This document shows, piece by piece, positions 6,184 through 7,885 of a DNA stretch of 7,885 bases. The position numbers were made by a program, and so were the translations under genes. The first letter of the stretch is position 1, and the number at the start of each line of letters is the position of its first letter. Source of the stretch: Trebonia sp. (GTDB lineage Bacteria; Actinomycetota; Actinomycetes; Streptosporangiales; Streptosporangiaceae); the NCBI GenBank assembly GCA_030038035.1, contig JASHPP010000496.1, positions 1-7,885 on the forward strand, in the 5' to 3' direction. A model generated the notes under the pieces. That model made no database searches. It was not told where the DNA came from and was given only the letters and a program-made list of their open reading frames with translations.

Positions 6184-7326
6184 CTAGTAAACAACGCCAG
6201 GCCCGTTTTCCGTGCTACTGAACGGAATCACTTCAGGCGTGGTTACGACGGGCGAGTACCTGAACAGCCACTGCTCGGCGTGAGTGGCCGGGTTGTACCA
6301 GAGCAGCCCCTCATAAGTCGGGCGGCAGGCGCCTTCCGGCTCGATCAGCAGCCGCGGCCCGACCGCAGTCAGGACCACGTTGTCAAGATTGGGCGTGCCG
6401 GGCACGTTGACCGGCGTGACCTCGCCATTCGGCGCCTGCCAGTTGATCTCGGTCTCGCCGCAGGCGCCCTCCGACTGCAGGTACAGTCCCGACCTCAGCC
6501 GCCAGGCGTCGAAGTCACCCAGGTCGTGCCCTGCCTTGCGCTGCGGGGTCAGCGCCGTCGGTTTGGCGCCGTCGGTCGGCAGCAGCCAGAGCCGGGGCTC
6601 GCTGTTCGACGACGTGGCGATGCAGGCCGCGAGGATGGTGCCGGCGTTCCACCAGCGCTCCGGCGAGCAGCCGACACCCGGGTCGGTGCCCGGCACTTCT
6701 AGCTGCCTGATCACTCCGCCGGCGTTGCTGACCAGCTCGACGCCGGTGGTGGCGGCGACGGCGAGAGTCGCCCCGTCCGGCGCGTACGCCTCGCCGAAGG
6801 AGGCCCACTTGCTGACTACGAGCACCTTCAGGAGCTTGCCGGCCAGACTGTACCTGGCCAGCGCGAAGGACGAGCCGTGCTTCTGGAGAGCAAGGACGTT
6901 CTGCCCGCTCGGCAGCGTGTACCCGAGGGGGGACACTTGCCCGCCGATGGCGAAGGTGGTCAGCTTCCCTGTCATCAGGTTCAGCTGCCTCACGTTGCCC
7001 GTCTCATTGTCGTAAAACAGTGCCCTGGTCTTGTCCCCGGACCACGCGACGAGGTTGAACTGCTCGTTGCGCGACGTACGCAGTGAATACTTGGCACCGC
7101 TCGGGCCGACCAGGTAAAGGGTCGTCGTCGACTGCGTCGCCGAGGCGATGGTGGTGTACTGCACGAGTTCCCACCCGGCCCCGACATTGGACCACGGTAT
7201 CCGGGCCGAGGCCGAGGCCTGGGCGGTGACAGTGCCCGCGCTCAGCACAGCTACGGCGAGCATTCCGACCGTGCAGACAGCGATGACTGCGGCCGTTCGA
7301 CAGCGCCGCCAAATGTTAGTAAACAA
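6184..7326 (-). CDS. secreted protein with propeller-like repeats, function unknown
   Basis: A 380-residue exported protein. After a basic start (MFTNIWRRCRTA) comes a hydrophobic signal core (AVIAVCTVGMLAVAVLSAGT) with possible cleavage after TAQASA. The rest consists of strand-turn-strand units typical of TolB/WD40-like beta-propellers: TLYLVGPSGAKYSLRT, ALFYDNETGNVRQLNLMTGK, FALARYSLAGKLLKVL, EAYAPDGATLAVAATTGVEL, PRLWLLPTDGAKPTALTP and LLWYNPATHAEQWLF. Cysteines in GVGCSPE, LAACIA, EGACGE and EGACRP could form disulfides outside the cell. No catalytic motif is seen; ligand binding or protein interaction is a guess. TTG 7326 is preferred because GGGAG (7336-7332) lies 5 bases upstream and the signal peptide then starts at residue 1. 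GTG 7437 would add 37 residues and overlap the nuclease gene. The G1 peptidase gene follows after 94 bases on the same strand. Confidence 0.72.
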   Translation of the reverse strand: MFTNIWRRCRTAAVIAVCTVGMLAVAVLSAGTVTAQASASARIPWSNVGAGWELVQYTTIASATQSTTTLYLVGPSGAKYSLRTSRNEQFNLVAWSGDKTRALFYDNETGNVRQLNLMTGKLTTFAIGGQVSPLGYTLPSGQNVLALQKHGSSFALARYSLAGKLLKVLVVSKWASFGEAYAPDGATLAVAATTGVELVSNAGGVIRQLEVPGTDPGVGCSPERWWNAGTILAACIATSSNSEPRLWLLPTDGAKPTALTPQRKAGHDLGDFDAWRLRSGLYLQSEGACGETEINWQAPNGEVTPVNVPGTPNLDNVVLTAVGPRLLIEPEGACRPTYEGLLWYNPATHAEQWLFRYSPVVTTPEVIPFSSTENGPGVVY

Positions 7327-7331
7327 TTCGG

Positions 7332-7363
7332 CTCCCTGAGGCCGGGCATTTACTGCCCTCAGG
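7332..7363 (-). promoter_or_regulatory. hairpin overlapping the ribosome binding site of the secreted propeller-like protein
   Basis: CCTGAGG (7335-7341) and CCTCAGG (7357-7363) form a perfect 7-bp inverted repeat with a 15-base loop; inside it GGGCA and TGCCC offer an alternative pairing. In minus-strand RNA the GGGAG Shine-Dalgarno starts within the 3' arm, so the hairpin could limit translation initiation. It could also act as a DNA operator or a weak end signal for the upstream nuclease gene, but no T-tract follows, so it is not called a terminator. Confidence 0.4.
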
Positions 7364-7399
7364 ACGCGAGAGGAGGCGAACCGGTTGACAGACCTGCGC

Positions 7400-7885
7400 T
7401 CACTCTTCGTAGATGGTGGGCGTGGTGGTGTAGACACGTCCGGCCGGGGTTGTCCAGCGCATGATGCCTGGTTCGGGCTGTTCGAGCCTCCACCCCGGGG
7501 CCTGCTTGCACCGGTGGTGGCGTCTGCATAGGGGTGCCAGGCCGCATTCGCAGGTGATGCCGTCCGGGTAGGGGCGGGTGTGGTCCAGGTCGCAGTAGTA
7601 GGCCTGGGCGCCGCAGCCGGGGGCCGAGCAGGTCGCGGTGCGGGCCCGGGTGAGGTGCTTGAGCGTGCGGCTGGGGGTGTAGCGGTCCTCGCGGTGCCGG
7701 TGGTCGCAGCTGCCGGCGGCGATCGGCTCGAAGGTGACGTTCAGCCGGCGCAGCAGGTCCGCGAGCTGTGCCTGCTGGCCCGGAGTGGGGCCGTCGCGCC
7801 CCCCGCCGCCCCGGCCGGGTCCGGGCGGGCCCGTTGGGCCGGGGGTCCAGGGGTGGCGGCCGGGCGCGCAGCCGTGCGCGATCGC
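7400..7885 (-). CDS. 13E12/DUF222-type HNH endonuclease, C-terminal part (5' end beyond window)
   Basis: The last 161 codons of a gene that enters from the right edge; the frame is open to the last base and ends in TGA at 7402-7400. The visible protein starts AHGCAPGRHPWTPG, passes through a Gly/Pro-rich linker, then the segment DLLRRLNVTFEPIAAGSCDH, then YTPSRTLKHLTRARTATC. The nuclease module follows: CSAPGCG and CDLDHTRPYPDG, then CECGLAPLCRRHHRCK, and it ends with WTTPAGRVYTTTPTIYEE, the typical tail of these actinobacterial proteins. Paired cysteines indicate a zinc-bound HNH fold. The family is abundant, often many copies per genome, and its cell role is poorly known. The residue usually Asn in the NLAPLC segment is Gly here. 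The N-terminal DUF222 domain cannot be seen. Confidence 0.88.
   Translation of the reverse strand, partial: AIAHGCAPGRHPWTPGPTGPPGPGRGGGGRDGPTPGQQAQLADLLRRLNVTFEPIAAGSCDHRHREDRYTPSRTLKHLTRARTATCSAPGCGAQAYYCDLDHTRPYPDGITCECGLAPLCRRHHRCKQAPGWRLEQPEPGIMRWTTPAGRVYTTTPTIYEE

Noticed and set aside
7384..7412. Plus-strand TTGACA (7384-7389) as a promoter
   Set aside because: No good -10 at the right distance (CGTAGA at 17 bp), and no plus-strand gene follows; it lies antisense to the nuclease.
7327..7437. GTG start at 7437 for the propeller-like protein
   Set aside because: It would overlap the nuclease gene end and place 37 polar residues before the signal peptide; TTG 7326 has a well-spaced GGGAG.
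1..7885. CRISPR arrays, tRNAs, insertion sequences
   Set aside because: No regular repeats with spacers, no tRNA-like cloverleaf and no transposase motif were seen by eye on either strand.

Overview
The window is very GC-rich DNA in which almost every stretch is coding, with GTG and TTG as well as ATG starts, 4-bp gene overlaps and a 13E12-type HNH nuclease. This points to a soil actinomycete, perhaps near Streptosporangiaceae. The phylum is well supported; the family is a guess.

Left block, plus strand (2-2825): the nearly complete end of pstC, then pstA, the two membrane permeases of the high-affinity phosphate ABC transporter. The usual next gene, pstB (the ATPase), is absent. In its place, overlapping or abutting the pstA stop, is a GntR/HutC-type regulator with a UTRA-like ligand-binding domain. 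Its C-terminal tail is read across the end of a convergent gene for 106 bp.

Middle block, minus strand (2720-5070): a compact drug-efflux-type operon. Read in its own direction it holds an AT-rich promoter/operator island with repeated AGTTCTGTA half-sites, a possible 23-residue leader ORF ending in TGATG at the transporter start, a 14-TM DHA2-type MFS exporter, a MarR repressor joined to it by a GTGA overlap, and an uncharacterised 91-residue membrane protein joined by an ATGA overlap. The likely logic is that MarR binds the upstream island and represses its own operon until a substrate of the pump releases it.

Right block, minus strand (5184-7885): three genes, visibly less GC-rich in the two secreted ones. 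They are the C-terminal part of a 13E12/DUF222-type HNH nuclease running in from the right edge, a secreted protein with propeller-like repeats, and a secreted G1-family (eqolisin, glutamic) peptidase that keeps both expected catalytic residues. The two exported proteins may be co-expressed.

No tRNA, rRNA, CRISPR array, transposase or clear intrinsic terminator was seen. There is no gene-free stretch above 300 bases. The longest gaps are 5021-5183 (operator island, otherwise nothing firm), 6090-6183 (a ribosome binding site and a possible promoter) and 7327-7399 (a hairpin). The least explained parts are the leader ORF with its operator, the pst-linked GntR regulator, the 91-residue membrane protein and the secreted protein/peptidase pair.
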